Assembly: GCF_007567505.1 (NCBI RefSeq)
Contig: NZ_CP041783.1
Location: 1,798,001 to 1,862,000, forward strand
Direction of reading: 5' to 3'
From: Shewanella donghaensis
GTDB lineage: Bacteria > Pseudomonadota > Gammaproteobacteria > Enterobacterales > Shewanellaceae
Length of the DNA stretch: 64,000 bases
Of this stretch, positions 1-8,794 are shown piece after piece. A model generated the notes under the pieces. It made no database searches. It saw only the letters and a program-made list of their open reading frames with translations, and was not told the origin of the DNA. Position 1 is the stretch's first letter; every line of letters starts with the position of its first letter. Made by a program: the position numbers and the translations under genes.

Positions 1-769
1 CGCCACGAGCATCACCATCAATTTTGGTAAGAATAATACCAGTTAATGGTAACGCTTCGTTAAATGACTTAGCCGTATTTGCCGCATCTTGACCCGTCAT
101 GGCATCAACAACAAATAATGTTTCTACAGGTTTTACTGCTGCATGAAGATCTTTAATCTCATCCATCATTGCTTCGTCAACATGCAAGCGACCTGCAGTA
201 TCGACAATAACAACATCAATGAATTTTAGTTTTGCGTGTTCAATCGCTGCTGTCGCAATATCAACAGGCTTTTGGCTTACGTCTGATGGAAAGAATTCAA
301 CTTCGACTTCTGCCGCTAAGGTTTCCAACTGCTTAATCGCCGCAGGACGATAAACATCGGCACTGACAACCAATACCGATTTCTTTTCACGTTCACGTAA
401 AAACTTAGCGAGCTTAGCAACACTGGTCGTTTTACCAGCACCTTGTAAACCTGCCATCATTAATACAGCAGGCGGTTGACTCGCTAGGTCTAAAGCTTCA
501 TTCGCCTCGCCCATTGCGATTTCAAGTTCATTTTGGACAATTTTAATGAATGCTTGTCCAGGACTTAAACTCTTAGACACTTCTTGGCCAACAGCACGCT
601 CTTTAACGCTGTTAACAAATTGGCGTACGACTGGCAAAGCAACATCAGCCTCAAGCAGTGCCATGCGCACTTCACGTAAGGTATCTTTAATGTTGTCTTC
701 GGTTAAGCGACCACGACCACTGATATTTTTGAGGGTTCGTGACAGTCTGTCGGATAGATTCTCAAACAT
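1..769 (-). CDS. ffh: Signal recognition particle protein Ffh (3' part outside window)
   Basis: Ffh is the SRP GTPase. It binds 4.5S RNA and signal sequences of nascent membrane proteins and delivers them to FtsY at the inner membrane. The visible 256 codons start MFENLSDRL and cover the N domain and most of the G domain. The P-loop GLQGAGKTT, the DTAGR motif and the TKIDGDARG motif are all readable on the minus strand. The methionine-rich M domain lies beyond base 1. The ATG at 767-769 aligns with the usual Ffh start. The neighbour on the other strand is ypjD, the same divergent arrangement as in E. coli. Identification is secure; the only gap is the missing 3' part. Confidence 0.97.
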   Translation of the reverse strand, partial: MFENLSDRLSRTLKNISGRGRLTEDNIKDTLREVRMALLEADVALPVVRQFVNSVKERAVGQEVSKSLSPGQAFIKIVQNELEIAMGEANEALDLASQPPAVLMMAGLQGAGKTTSVAKLAKFLREREKKSVLVVSADVYRPAAIKQLETLAAEVEVEFFPSDVSQKPVDIATAAIEHAKLKFIDVVIVDTAGRLHVDEAMMDEIKDLHAAVKPVETLFVVDAMTGQDAANTAKSFNEALPLTGIILTKIDGDARG

Positions 770-809
770 GCGCAGCTTTATACCTTAAACGATTCGATAA
801 TTGGCGCCT

Positions 810-815
810 ATTATA
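810..815 (-). promoter_or_regulatory. Possible -10 element of the ffh promoter
   Basis: On the minus strand the sequence reads TATAAT about 40 bases upstream of the ffh start codon, a perfect -10 hexamer match. No good -35 hexamer stands at 16-18 bases, so this is only a plausible promoter. Confidence 0.35.
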
Positions 816-1035
816 CCCAAACTACTTCAAGAAGCGACATCGACCTGTGCGAACAGAATTGATATACGTCATCTTTAGTAAATAATTTACAGTTAAATGA
901 TGGAATCTGTTAAATTTTGAGCCTTAGGTCACTCCACTATTGGGTGGCGTTCATGTTAATCTTACATAACTTAATATGTGCTGATTATATATTTTACCAA
1001 ACAGCTGCACTCATAACTTGATAGGTTTAATCCAG

Positions 1036-1824
1036 ATGGTCATTTTCCCAGCTTCGGCTATGTTGTTTTATTGCGTTGCACTTATATTGGTAACAAGTCG
1101 GTTATTCCATGCCGAAGGTCCGAATAGAAAATTAGTTGCTATATTTGCATCGATTGCAGTTGTTCTTCACGGTATAGCGCTATCACAAACTATTTATACT
1201 GCAGATGGTCAGAATTTCAGTTTAACTAATGTGATTTCATTGGTTAATTGGATAATCGCATTCAGCTTTACGATTATCATGCATCGCTTAAAGGTCATCG
1301 TAGTCGTGCCTGTTGTTTATGCCTGTTCGGTCATTTCAGTTGCATTATTATGGTTAATACCACCACAATTCATTATTCACTTTGATGTTCATCCTGAAAT
1401 TCTTGCTCATATTGTTTTATCGTTAATGGCATATAGTGCATTAATGATTGCCGCGTTATACGCGCTGCAATTATTGTTGATTCAGAATAAATTAAAAAAC
1501 AAGAAAATGATTATGAGTCCTGGTATGCCACCACTGATGACAGTTGAAAAACAACTTTATCATCTGGTAACCATCGGACTTATTTTGTTGAGCTTATCTT
1601 TAGCGACCGGTTTCGTATTTTTAGACGATATGTTTGAAGATGGAAAAGGCCATAAAGCGATTTTATCGATTATGGCTTGGGTTGTTTACTGCGTAATGCT
1701 TTGGCAACATCATTCTGTTGGCTGTAAAATACGTACTGCGGTTATCTACACCCTATCAGGTGCGACCCTTCTATCTTTAGCCTATTTTGGCGCACGAATA
1801 GTTAAAGAAATCATTTTACGATAA
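1036..1824 (+). CDS. ypjD: YpjD, inner-membrane protein of the cytochrome c assembly (CcsA/CcmC-like) family
   Basis: This is an integral membrane protein with about eight hydrophobic segments and a conserved central region (NVISLVNWI, LAHIVLSLMAYS, ALYALQLLLIQ, MPPLMTVEKQLY) that matches E. coli YpjD. The fold is related to heme-handling CcsA/CcmC proteins, but the role of YpjD itself is not established. An in-frame TTG lies 18 bases upstream. I chose the ATG at 1036 because an AGG stands about ten bases before it and because it aligns with the start of E. coli YpjD. The gene sits between ffh and corB as in E. coli, with a hairpin terminator between it and corB. Confidence 0.85.
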   Translation: MVIFPASAMLFYCVALILVTSRLFHAEGPNRKLVAIFASIAVVLHGIALSQTIYTADGQNFSLTNVISLVNWIIAFSFTIIMHRLKVIVVVPVVYACSVISVALLWLIPPQFIIHFDVHPEILAHIVLSLMAYSALMIAALYALQLLLIQNKLKNKKMIMSPGMPPLMTVEKQLYHLVTIGLILLSLSLATGFVFLDDMFEDGKGHKAILSIMAWVVYCVMLWQHHSVGCKIRTAVIYTLSGATLLSLAYFGARIVKEIILR

Positions 1825-1868
1825 ACTCCGATTCTGGTAGTAGGTTTACTGCCAGACTTGACTCTTGT

Positions 1869-1902
1869 GACGAATGATAAATAATCATCATTCGTCTTTT
1901 TT
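1869..1902 (+). terminator. Rho-independent terminator after ypjD
   Basis: A ten-base perfect stem (GACGAATGAT with ATCATTCGTC) closes an eight-base loop and runs into a T-rich tract on the plus strand. It lies between ypjD and corB, so corB may need its own promoter or rely on read-through. Confidence 0.7.
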
Positions 1903-1925
1903 AATTTTTATGCTTGGAGCCCTTC

Positions 1926-3203
1926 TTGGACGCTATTTCTACCAGCGCACTCCTTATCTCTCTATTGGTGTTAATTTGTATCTCAGCCTACTTTTCGGGT
2001 ACTGAGACAGCCATGATGACCTTAAATCGATATCGCCTTCGCCATTTAGCTGCTAATGGCCATAAAGGTGCAATTCGAGCCTTAAAGATGCTAGAACGCC
2101 CTGATAGACTAATTGGCCTTATTTTAATCGGCAACAATCTCGTTAATATTTTAGCATCAGCCATAGCGACTATTATCGGTATGCGTTTGTTTGGTGATAT
2201 GGGTGTAGCGATAGCAACTGGTGTGTTAACGCTAGTGGTACTTATTTTTGCTGAAGTCACCCCAAAAACCATAGCTGCCTTACATCCAGAAAAGATTGCA
2301 TTCCCATCGAGCTTATTATTAAAAGCCTTACTCTCAGTGATGTGGCCATTAGTAAAAGTGATCAACTTAATCACTTCTGGTTTTTTAAGACTATTAGGTA
2401 TTACTAATGTCAGTGTTAATGATGCATTAAGCCAAGAAGAATTACGTACCGTGGTACATGAAGCTGGCGCGCTAATTCCTCAGCGACATCAAGAAATGTT
2501 GTTATCGATATTGGATTTAGAAAAAGTCACCGTTGAAGACATTATGATCCCGCGTTCGGACATTTACGCCATCAATGTAAACGACGAATTTAAGTTAATT
2601 AATAAGCAGGTCACTCAGAGTCCGCATACTAGAGTATTGGTATACCGAGACAACATTGATGATGCTGTAGGCTTTATCCATTTACGCGATGCATTGAGAT
2701 TACAGTCTAAAGAAGAGTTCAGTAAATCAACTTTACTTAGAGCAGTTAAAGAACTTTATTTCATCCCTGAAGGCACCCCTTTAACAGTACAGCTTGCAAA
2801 CTTTCAGCAGAACAAAGAGCGCTTTGGCTTAGTTGTTGATGAGTATGGCGACATTCAAGGGCTAGTTACTCTTGAAGATATTCTAGAAGAAATTGTTGGC
2901 GACTTTACCACCTCAATGATTGCTACTGCTAGCGAAGACATCAGTGTTCAACATGATGGCAGTTACATCATAGATAGCGGTATTACCATTCGTGATTTGA
3001 ACAAAGAATTGAAATGGGATTTGTCGATTGATGGTCCAAAAACCTTAAACGGTTTAATCATTGAGCACCTTGAAGACATTCCGTCTGCCAACACCCATAT
3101 AAAGATCGGTCATTACGACATTGAAGTCATATCCGTTACCGACAATATGACTAAAACGGTAAGAGTCATACCTAGAGAAGTCACATCAGATATTATTATC
3201 TGA
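1926..3203 (+). CDS. corB: CorB/YfjD-type CNNM transporter with CBS pair and CorC_HlyC domain
   Basis: The protein has an N-terminal CNNM (DUF21) membrane domain with the signature GTETAMMTLNRYRLRHLA, then a CBS pair starting near the VEDIMIPRSD motif, then a C-terminal CorC_HlyC domain. This order is that of E. coli YfjD (CorB), linked to Mg2+/Co2+ resistance or efflux. A longer reading begins with a TTG at 1914. I chose the TTG at 1926 because GGAG stands six bases before it and the protein then begins MDAISTSALL, aligning with E. coli MEHISTTTL. The gene follows ypjD, as in E. coli, and converges on the Mpo1-like gene. Family is secure; the transported ion is inferred. Confidence 0.9.
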   Translation: MDAISTSALLISLLVLICISAYFSGTETAMMTLNRYRLRHLAANGHKGAIRALKMLERPDRLIGLILIGNNLVNILASAIATIIGMRLFGDMGVAIATGVLTLVVLIFAEVTPKTIAALHPEKIAFPSSLLLKALLSVMWPLVKVINLITSGFLRLLGITNVSVNDALSQEELRTVVHEAGALIPQRHQEMLLSILDLEKVTVEDIMIPRSDIYAINVNDEFKLINKQVTQSPHTRVLVYRDNIDDAVGFIHLRDALRLQSKEEFSKSTLLRAVKELYFIPEGTPLTVQLANFQQNKERFGLVVDEYGDIQGLVTLEDILEEIVGDFTTSMIATASEDISVQHDGSYIIDSGITIRDLNKELKWDLSIDGPKTLNGLIIEHLEDIPSANTHIKIGHYDIEVISVTDNMTKTVRVIPREVTSDIII

Positions 3204-3230
3204 AACAAACAGCTAATAATTTACCAATAA

Positions 3231-3257
3231 AAAAGGCGCTACATGCGCCTTTTATTT
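3231..3257. terminator. Bidirectional terminator between corB and the Mpo1-like gene
   Basis: The stem AAAAGGCGC with GCGCCTTTT closes a five-base loop. A-rich and T-rich flanks on either side let it act on both strands. It sits between two convergent genes. Confidence 0.8.
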
Positions 3258-3275
3258 TATTTAAAAATTTAGAAC

Positions 3276-3821
3276 CTATTCACTTGAACCACGTTTTTTA
3301 GCTTCTAATGCTCGTCGTTTATCCCGCGCGATTGGCGTAATTTCTTCTTCAAGCTGTTTTCCAAAGCCAAGCATAAAATACAGTTCAGCCATTAAGAAAA
3401 AGGGGCCTATCAACAATTGATTTAAATCATCAACAAATGCCGGTTTCGCTTTTTCGTACTCATGACCAATAAATTGAATTATCCATCCGATAACAAATAC
3501 TGCAATAGCAACAAGCCAGCCCGCCCCCTGTTGAGCGGCTATCGATGTTGTAATTAATACCGGAATAATAAATATAGTCAGCCCCAGCGCTAAGCCTTTA
3601 TGCAAGATAAAGTAATACACCAAAATACCAAAAGCAAAAGCCGTGGCTACGTTCACGTTAATATAGAAATCCGGTAAAGATAATAAATTAACCGGTATAA
3701 AATTTAGCATCAAAAATGCCGCCCAAATGATTAAAGGCACGCCAACAAAGTGAGTTCTAATATTCTTTGGATTTAAATGGACACTCTTGTAGGTGGCTAA
3801 CTGCTCTACTGCTGACTTCAT
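3276..3821 (-). CDS. Mpo1-like (DUF962) membrane protein
   Basis: The 181-residue protein has four or five hydrophobic segments. It carries the Mpo1/YGL010w family landmarks: H15 and H24 in the N-terminal loop (HLNPKN, RTHFVGVPL), H74 after the second hydrophobic region, and H120-E121 followed by KAKPA before the last membrane segment. Yeast Mpo1 is an iron-dependent dioxygenase that shortens 2-hydroxy fatty acids; bacterial members are mostly uncharacterised. The start has an AAGG eight bases upstream. The C-terminal tail is basic and probably cytoplasmic. Family membership is fairly sure; activity and substrate in this organism are inference. Confidence 0.75.
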   Translation of the reverse strand: MKSAVEQLATYKSVHLNPKNIRTHFVGVPLIIWAAFLMLNFIPVNLLSLPDFYINVNVATAFAFGILVYYFILHKGLALGLTIFIIPVLITTSIAAQQGAGWLVAIAVFVIGWIIQFIGHEYEKAKPAFVDDLNQLLIGPFFLMAELYFMLGFGKQLEEEITPIARDKRRALEAKKRGSSE

Positions 3822-3953
3822 ATTCTTACCTTTATTCTTATTATGTGGTCATTTTGTTAATTAACGTTAACTTAACCTATAAGTTTTATCAAACTCAAGT
3901 GCCCTACGAAGTCATAATTGCTTTATCTTCTCACTTGGAAAAATAAGTTTGAT

Positions 3954-3978
3954 CAAAAAAGGCGCCAAAGCGCCTTTT
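3954..3978 (-). terminator. Terminator of the acpS operon
   Basis: The stem AAAAGGCGC with GCGCCTTTT closes a four-base loop. Read on the minus strand it is followed by a run of T, just after the acpS stop codon. Confidence 0.75.
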
Positions 3979-4012
3979 AATAAATGAACTAATGTACAAG
4001 ATTGGGCAGGTG

Positions 4013-4393
4013 TTAAGACTCGACTATCACGGTGGCAACTGCATAATGTTGTTCATCAGCAATCGTTAGGTGACCATATTTAGCCCCCAACTTTTTAAGC
4101 TGGGTTAATGCACCATCAGTAAATCGGATTTTGGGTGCACCATTTTCATCATTATTGATATGTAGATGCTGAAATGAGACTCCACGGCCAATACCCGTAC
4201 CTAAAGCTTTAGCTGCAGCCTCTTTAGCAGCAAATCGCTTAGCAAGGTATCGATGAGGCACTTTAGATGAAGCGTATATTTCAAACTCTGACGGCGTTAA
4301 TACTCGCTTAGCTAACTTATCGCCTAAACGAGCATATTGCTGCTCAATTCGGTTTATCTCTACAATGTCTGTACCAATACCCACAATGGCCAT
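4013..4393 (-). CDS. acpS: Holo-[acyl-carrier-protein] synthase
   Basis: AcpS transfers 4'-phosphopantetheine from CoA to acyl carrier protein, activating it for fatty acid synthesis. The 126 residues start with IVGIGTDIVEI, which holds the metal-binding Asp, and contain RYLAKRFAAKEAAAKALGTG with the second metal-binding Glu. Length is normal for the family. The start codon overlaps the pdxJ stop by one base (TAATG), so translation is probably coupled. The pdxJ-acpS pair is standard in gammaproteobacteria. Confidence 0.96.
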   Translation of the reverse strand: MAIVGIGTDIVEINRIEQQYARLGDKLAKRVLTPSEFEIYASSKVPHRYLAKRFAAKEAAAKALGTGIGRGVSFQHLHINNDENGAPKIRFTDGALTQLKKLGAKYGHLTIADEQHYAVATVIVES

Positions 4394-5130
4394 TATTCGC
4401 CTCTACGACCTTCTAGCATCAATGTTTTCATATTTTTCACTGCCGTCGCTAGACCATCGATAGCTGCACGTGCGATAACAGCATGACCAATGTTTAATTC
4501 ATACAATTCAGGGATGGCAGCAATGGGCTTAACGTTATGATAATGCAAGCCATGACCCGCATTAACGATTAATCCTTTACTGTGGGCATATTTTGCCATT
4601 TCAGTAATACGCGCTAGCTCTTTAAGTTGTGCGGCATCAGTTTCAGCGTCGGCATAACAACCTGTATGTATTTCAATATACGGTGCACCAGAAGTAACAG
4701 CTGCATCAATTTGTGCTTGGTCAGCATCAATAAATAATGACACTTTAATATTTTCAGCAGCTAACTTTGTTACAGCTTGCGTGATTTTTTCAAGCTGACC
4801 CGCTACATCTAAACCGCCTTCAGTAGTGAGCTCTTCTCGTTTTTCTGGGACTAAACAAGCGTATGCAGGTTTAACTTCACACGCTATCGCAATCATTTCA
4901 TCGGTAACAGCAAACTCAAAATTCATTCGAGTCTTAAGGGTTTTAGCAAGCAGATAGACATCACGATCTTGGATGTGGCGACGGTCTTCACGTAAGTGAA
5001 TAGTAATACCATCAGCGCCAGCATGTTCTGCTACTGCTGCTGCATGTATTGGATCAGGGTAACTGGTTCCACGAGCTTGACGAAGAGTGGCAATATGATC
5101 GATGTTAATTCCTAATAAAATTCCACTCAT
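4393..5130 (-). CDS. pdxJ: Pyridoxine 5'-phosphate synthase
   Basis: PdxJ condenses 3-amino-2-oxopropyl phosphate with 1-deoxyxylulose 5-phosphate to make pyridoxine 5'-phosphate in the DXP-dependent vitamin B6 pathway. The 245 residues begin with the family signature [18 protein letters not shown] and contain [14 protein letters not shown] and the C-terminal [11 protein letters not shown] phosphate-binding loop. A GGAG sequence precedes the ATG. It lies 106 bases downstream of recO and overlaps acpS by one base. Confidence 0.96.
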   Translation of the reverse strand: MSGILLGINIDHIATLRQARGTSYPDPIHAAAVAEHAGADGITIHLREDRRHIQDRDVYLLAKTLKTRMNFEFAVTDEMIAIACEVKPAYACLVPEKREELTTEGGLDVAGQLEKITQAVTKLAAENIKVSLFIDADQAQIDAAVTSGAPYIEIHTGCYADAETDAAQLKELARITEMAKYAHSKGLIVNAGHGLHYHNVKPIAAIPELYELNIGHAVIARAAIDGLATAVKNMKTLMLEGRRGE

Positions 5131-5236
5131 TGTGGCTCCTTAATTGTCAAAAATGACTCGGTAGTTAGCTAATATTAAATAACATTATAATGAGGGTATT
5201 CTAAAGTAAACAGAATGAATCAGACACAGATATAGA

Positions 5237-5944
5237 TTAATATTTTGCAAATAACTTACGGCTAAGCAGAGGTTTACCACCTAATAACGGGGTTATGAGA
5301 TAGCGCATCAATCCTTTAGCCTGGTTTAGACTATCAGGGCTTAATGCTTTTTGTTTCAATTCAATTAGCATTTGACCTGCCAATAAATGACGACTAGTCG
5401 TAAATTGGGCTGAAGCAGCTTGATTAACCACAGCGAAGCCTTCGTCAGCGATAAAACGGTAACTAGCGCCCTTATCTATTGCTTCGCCTAGGGTGTCATA
5501 ATCAAGAGACGGTAATGCGCCAAGTTCAAGTAATAATTCCATCTCAAAGTAGCGTAAGTGACTTGAGGTGAATTCATGTGCTAATGCCATTAAACTACGA
5601 TGATAATGTAAGAATAGCCCTTCAGCATGTTGGCCTGCATTCATGACTCGTACTAATAACTCATTGAGATACATAGCAGAGTACAAGCTTTCGGCTTTTA
5701 ACGGTATAGAAGGCGCAGCAGGTTCTATCTGAGTAATAAACTTAAGAGACGATTCGAATGAATCTGATTTGGCATTAAATTGAAATATTAATGGCTGAAA
5801 CGGTTGGATAATGCTTTTAAGGGATTTTTTGCCACTGCCAACCCTAACAAGTGCATCGACCCTGCCTACGCCATCAACTAACAGATTCACAATAACACTT
5901 GATTCTCTGTATGGCCGATGGTGCAGTATGTAACCTCTTAACAT
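5237..5944 (-). CDS. recO: DNA repair protein RecO
   Basis: RecO helps load RecA on SSB-coated single-stranded DNA and anneals strands in the RecFOR pathway. The 235-residue protein has the N-terminal OB-fold (LRGYILHHRPYRESS) and ends with the typical LGGKPLLSRKLF. No clear ribosome binding site precedes the ATG, but no better start is visible and the length is close to that of E. coli RecO (242). It lies 47 bases after era. Confidence 0.93.
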   Translation of the reverse strand: MLRGYILHHRPYRESSVIVNLLVDGVGRVDALVRVGSGKKSLKSIIQPFQPLIFQFNAKSDSFESSLKFITQIEPAAPSIPLKAESLYSAMYLNELLVRVMNAGQHAEGLFLHYHRSLMALAHEFTSSHLRYFEMELLLELGALPSLDYDTLGEAIDKGASYRFIADEGFAVVNQAASAQFTTSRHLLAGQMLIELKQKALSPDSLNQAKGLMRYLITPLLGGKPLLSRKLFAKY

Positions 5945-5991
5945 AGCAAGGTTACAATCTAAGTAGAGTTAAAGTCGCACAACACATAGGA

Positions 5992-6996
5992 TTAATCTTC
6001 GCCGTAACCTAAGCTTCTTAACGCTCGCTCATCATCAGCCCAGCCAGATTTAACCTTAACCCAAACTTCTAAGAAAACTTTATTATCAAACAAGGTTTCC
6101 ATATCGAGTCGAGCTTGAGTGGCGATAGTACGGATACGTTCGCCTTTATTGCCAATCACCATACGTTTTTGGCCCGTTCGCTCAACCAAGATTAACGCAT
6201 TGATATGATAAATGCCGTTTTCCATCATTTTGAACTGTTCAATTTCTACTGTCGCATCATAAGGTAATTCGTCACCTAAGAAGCGCATCAGTTTTTCACG
6301 AACAATTTCAGATGCCATAAAACGTTGTGAACGATCCGTCACATAATCTTCTGGAAAGTAAAAAGGTGCTTCAGGTAATGACTCACTGGCTAAATCTAAA
6401 ATTCGTTGAATGTTAGTGCCTTTGGTCGCTGATATAGGCAAAATCTCATCAAAATTAAACTTAGCAGATAACTTTTCTAGATAAGGAAATAATGACTCTT
6501 TATCTTTAATATTATCAACTTTGTTAATGGCTAGAACGGTTTTACGTTTACCGCTACCTTGCTCTAACTTCTTGAGTACCATTTCATCATCTTCGGTCCA
6601 CGTCATACCATCAACAACAAAAACAACCATAGCAACATCAGCAAGCGAACTTGCTGCAGCACGGTTCATTAAACGGTTGATAGCGCGTTTTTCTTCAATG
6701 TGTAAGCCTGGCGTATCGATAAAGATGATTTGCTTAGCTTCATCGGTATGGATACCCATAATACGATGACGAGTCGTTTGTGGCTTTTTAGAGGTAATAC
6801 TGACTTTCTGTCCAAGTAACTTGTTTAGTAAAGTAGACTTACCTACGTTAGGGCGGCCGACAATGGCGACCATACCACAATAGGTGATCTCATATTTTGC
6901 TGTAGCGGCTGGCGCAGCGCCATTCATCCTTGCCAATAGTTCATCTAAACTCGGCTCAACTGGTGAGTTCTCTGGCAAGTCTGTTTTGTTGGTCAT
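5992..6996 (-). CDS. era: GTPase Era
   Basis: Era is an essential GTPase that binds the 3' end of 16S rRNA and assists 30S subunit maturation. The P-loop GRPNVGKST lies at residues 47-55, DTPG and NKVD follow, and the C-terminal KH domain contains [10 protein letters not shown]. At 334 residues it is about 30 longer than E. coli Era. The extra part is an N-terminal extension of roughly 35 residues rich in Pro and Ala. The ATG overlaps the rnc stop in an ATGA arrangement, which supports the long start. Confidence 0.96.
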   Translation of the reverse strand: MTNKTDLPENSPVEPSLDELLARMNGAAPAATAKYEITYCGMVAIVGRPNVGKSTLLNKLLGQKVSITSKKPQTTRHRIMGIHTDEAKQIIFIDTPGLHIEEKRAINRLMNRAAASSLADVAMVVFVVDGMTWTEDDEMVLKKLEQGSGKRKTVLAINKVDNIKDKESLFPYLEKLSAKFNFDEILPISATKGTNIQRILDLASESLPEAPFYFPEDYVTDRSQRFMASEIVREKLMRFLGDELPYDATVEIEQFKMMENGIYHINALILVERTGQKRMVIGNKGERIRTIATQARLDMETLFDNKVFLEVWVKVKSGWADDERALRSLGYGED

Positions 6997-7673
6997 TTAT
7001 TAATAAGCTCCAATACCTGAGCAGCAGCTAGCTGTTCAGCTTTTCTTCTTGAAGTACTGACGCCTGTCACTACTTTATTTATTTCTGCAACGCGACATTC
7101 AACGGTGAATGTCTGGTTATGTGCCTCGCCTTTAACATCTGCAACATGGTATTCAGGCAACGGTTTTTTATAACCTTGAAGATATTCTTGTAAAATCGTC
7201 TTAGGATCTTTCTGGTTAATACCAGGTTTTATTTCCGCTAAACGTTTTTCATACCATGTCAGTAAGAGCTTACGACAAGTTTCAATATCGGCATCAATGT
7301 AGATTGCGCCAATAATGGCCTCTACTGCATCAGCTAAAATTGACTCACGTCTAAAACCACCGCTTTTAAGCTCTCCAGGCCCTAAGTATAGGTAGTCACC
7401 TAACTTAAATTCTTGAGCTATAACAGTTAACGTTTCGCCTTTTACTAAGGTTGAGCGCATACGGCTTAAATCACCTTCAGTGACTTTAGGGAACTGATGA
7501 TAAAGTGCATCTGAAATAATAATCGACAAAATAGAGTCACCAAGGAACTCTAAACGTTCGTTATGTTTCGAAGCTGCACTTCGGTGCGTTAGCGCCTGTG
7601 TTAGTAAATCAACGTTTGTAAATTCATAGCCTAATGTCTGGCATAAACGCGGTAAGTTTTTTATTGGTTCCAT
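6993..7673 (-). CDS. rnc: Ribonuclease III
   Basis: RNase III cleaves double-stranded RNA, including the 30S rRNA precursor. The 226 residues hold the catalytic signature [13 protein letters not shown] and the downstream [13 protein letters not shown], followed by a C-terminal dsRNA-binding domain ([12 protein letters not shown]). Length matches E. coli. It overlaps era by four bases and touches lepB by one base, so lepB-rnc-era is a tight operon as in E. coli. Confidence 0.97.
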   Translation of the reverse strand: MEPIKNLPRLCQTLGYEFTNVDLLTQALTHRSAASKHNERLEFLGDSILSIIISDALYHQFPKVTEGDLSRMRSTLVKGETLTVIAQEFKLGDYLYLGPGELKSGGFRRESILADAVEAIIGAIYIDADIETCRKLLLTWYEKRLAEIKPGINQKDPKTILQEYLQGYKKPLPEYHVADVKGEAHNQTFTVECRVAEINKVVTGVSTSRRKAEQLAAAQVLELINK

Positions 7674-8587
7674 TACTTAATCGCACCTACTCTGTCAAAA
7701 CGTACATCAGTTGGTACCCATGTTGGTAACCAGCTACTGGCGGGACGTTCAAATTCAAAACTAATCCAAATGGCAACCGCTTTACCGACTAGGTTAGCTT
7801 CAGGAACAAATCCCCAAAAGCGGCTGTCGGTACTATTATCACGGTTATCACCGATAGCAAAATATTCACCTTCAGGAACAATAAATTCACCGACGGCAGT
7901 GCCAGCCTGGTCAAAAAAGTGTGTACTAAAATCCGGACGCGAAGGGTTAATCAAAATGTCATGTTCAACATCACCTAGCTGCTCTGTATAACGAGCTAAA
8001 GGCACGCCTTGCTGAGTAAACTCACCGCGATTAACACTGCTTAACGTAATTGCTTTTGCTGGTGGACAACTAGTTGAATCATCACACTTAGGCTGAATTA
8101 AAAACTGTTTATTTTGGTAAACAATGCGGTCACCAGGTAAGCCTATAACTCTTTTAATATAGTCTATACTTGGGTCTTCTGGATATTTGAATACAAAAAC
8201 ATCACCACGTTCTGGCTCGCCCGTTTCAATTAACTTGCTGCGCCATACAGGATCCCGAAGACCATAGCTGAATTTCTCAACCAAAATGAAATCACCAACA
8301 AGCAAAGTCGGTTTCATCGAACCTGACGGGATTTGAAAAGGCTCATAGATAAATGAACGCAGTATTAACACGAATGCGATAACTGGAAATATAGAATGAG
8401 CAAATTCAACAATAGTTGATTCACGCGTAATACTTTCTTTCGCTTCATCACTTAAATCTGATTGCTTTGCTTCTGCTAAGGCAAGGTTTTCACGTCGTTT
8501 AGGCGCGAATAACGTCGCATCGATTAACCAAATTAACCCACTTACAAGGGTTATAATGGTGAGAATAAGAGAGAAATGGGCTGCCAT
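7673..8587 (-). CDS. lepB: Signal peptidase I
   Basis: LepB removes signal peptides from exported proteins at the periplasmic face of the inner membrane. Two N-terminal membrane segments (about residues 4-24 and 62-80) precede the catalytic domain. The nucleophile is Ser90 in [10 protein letters not shown] and the general base is Lys145 in [12 protein letters not shown]. The [11 protein letters not shown] box is near the C terminus. The stop overlaps the rnc start by one base. A 207-base gap containing a hairpin separates it from lepA. Confidence 0.97.
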   Translation of the reverse strand: MAAHFSLILTIITLVSGLIWLIDATLFAPKRRENLALAEAKQSDLSDEAKESITRESTIVEFAHSIFPVIAFVLILRSFIYEPFQIPSGSMKPTLLVGDFILVEKFSYGLRDPVWRSKLIETGEPERGDVFVFKYPEDPSIDYIKRVIGLPGDRIVYQNKQFLIQPKCDDSTSCPPAKAITLSSVNRGEFTQQGVPLARYTEQLGDVEHDILINPSRPDFSTHFFDQAGTAVGEFIVPEGEYFAIGDNRDNSTDSRFWGFVPEANLVGKAVAIWISFEFERPASSWLPTWVPTDVRFDRVGAIK

Positions 8588-8745
8588 TAAAATTTAAGCT
8601 CCTGCCTTTAACACTTTCAAAAAATAGTTTAACGAATAAACCGCTCAACAATGAGTATCCTATGTAACACAGCTCTTTTCACTAACTGTAATGTTACAAA
8701 TTATACTAATAAACTGTTTTAATAAAATTAACTTTTGCTAATGAC

Positions 8746-8766
8746 AACGCCGCAAACTGCGGCGTT
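8746..8766 (-). terminator. Hairpin between lepA and lepB
   Basis: A nine-base perfect GC-rich stem (AACGCCGCA with TGCGGCGTT) closes a three-base loop just downstream of lepA. The flanking T content is modest, so it may be a weak terminator or an RNA-processing hairpin. Confidence 0.5.
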
Positions 8767-8794
8767 ATCGAAACTCTATAACAATCTAATAGAT

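Noticed and set aside
3935..3960. TTGATCAA as an FNR-type site upstream of the Mpo1-like gene
   Set aside because: The half-sites abut; the FNR consensus needs four bases between them, so it does not fit.
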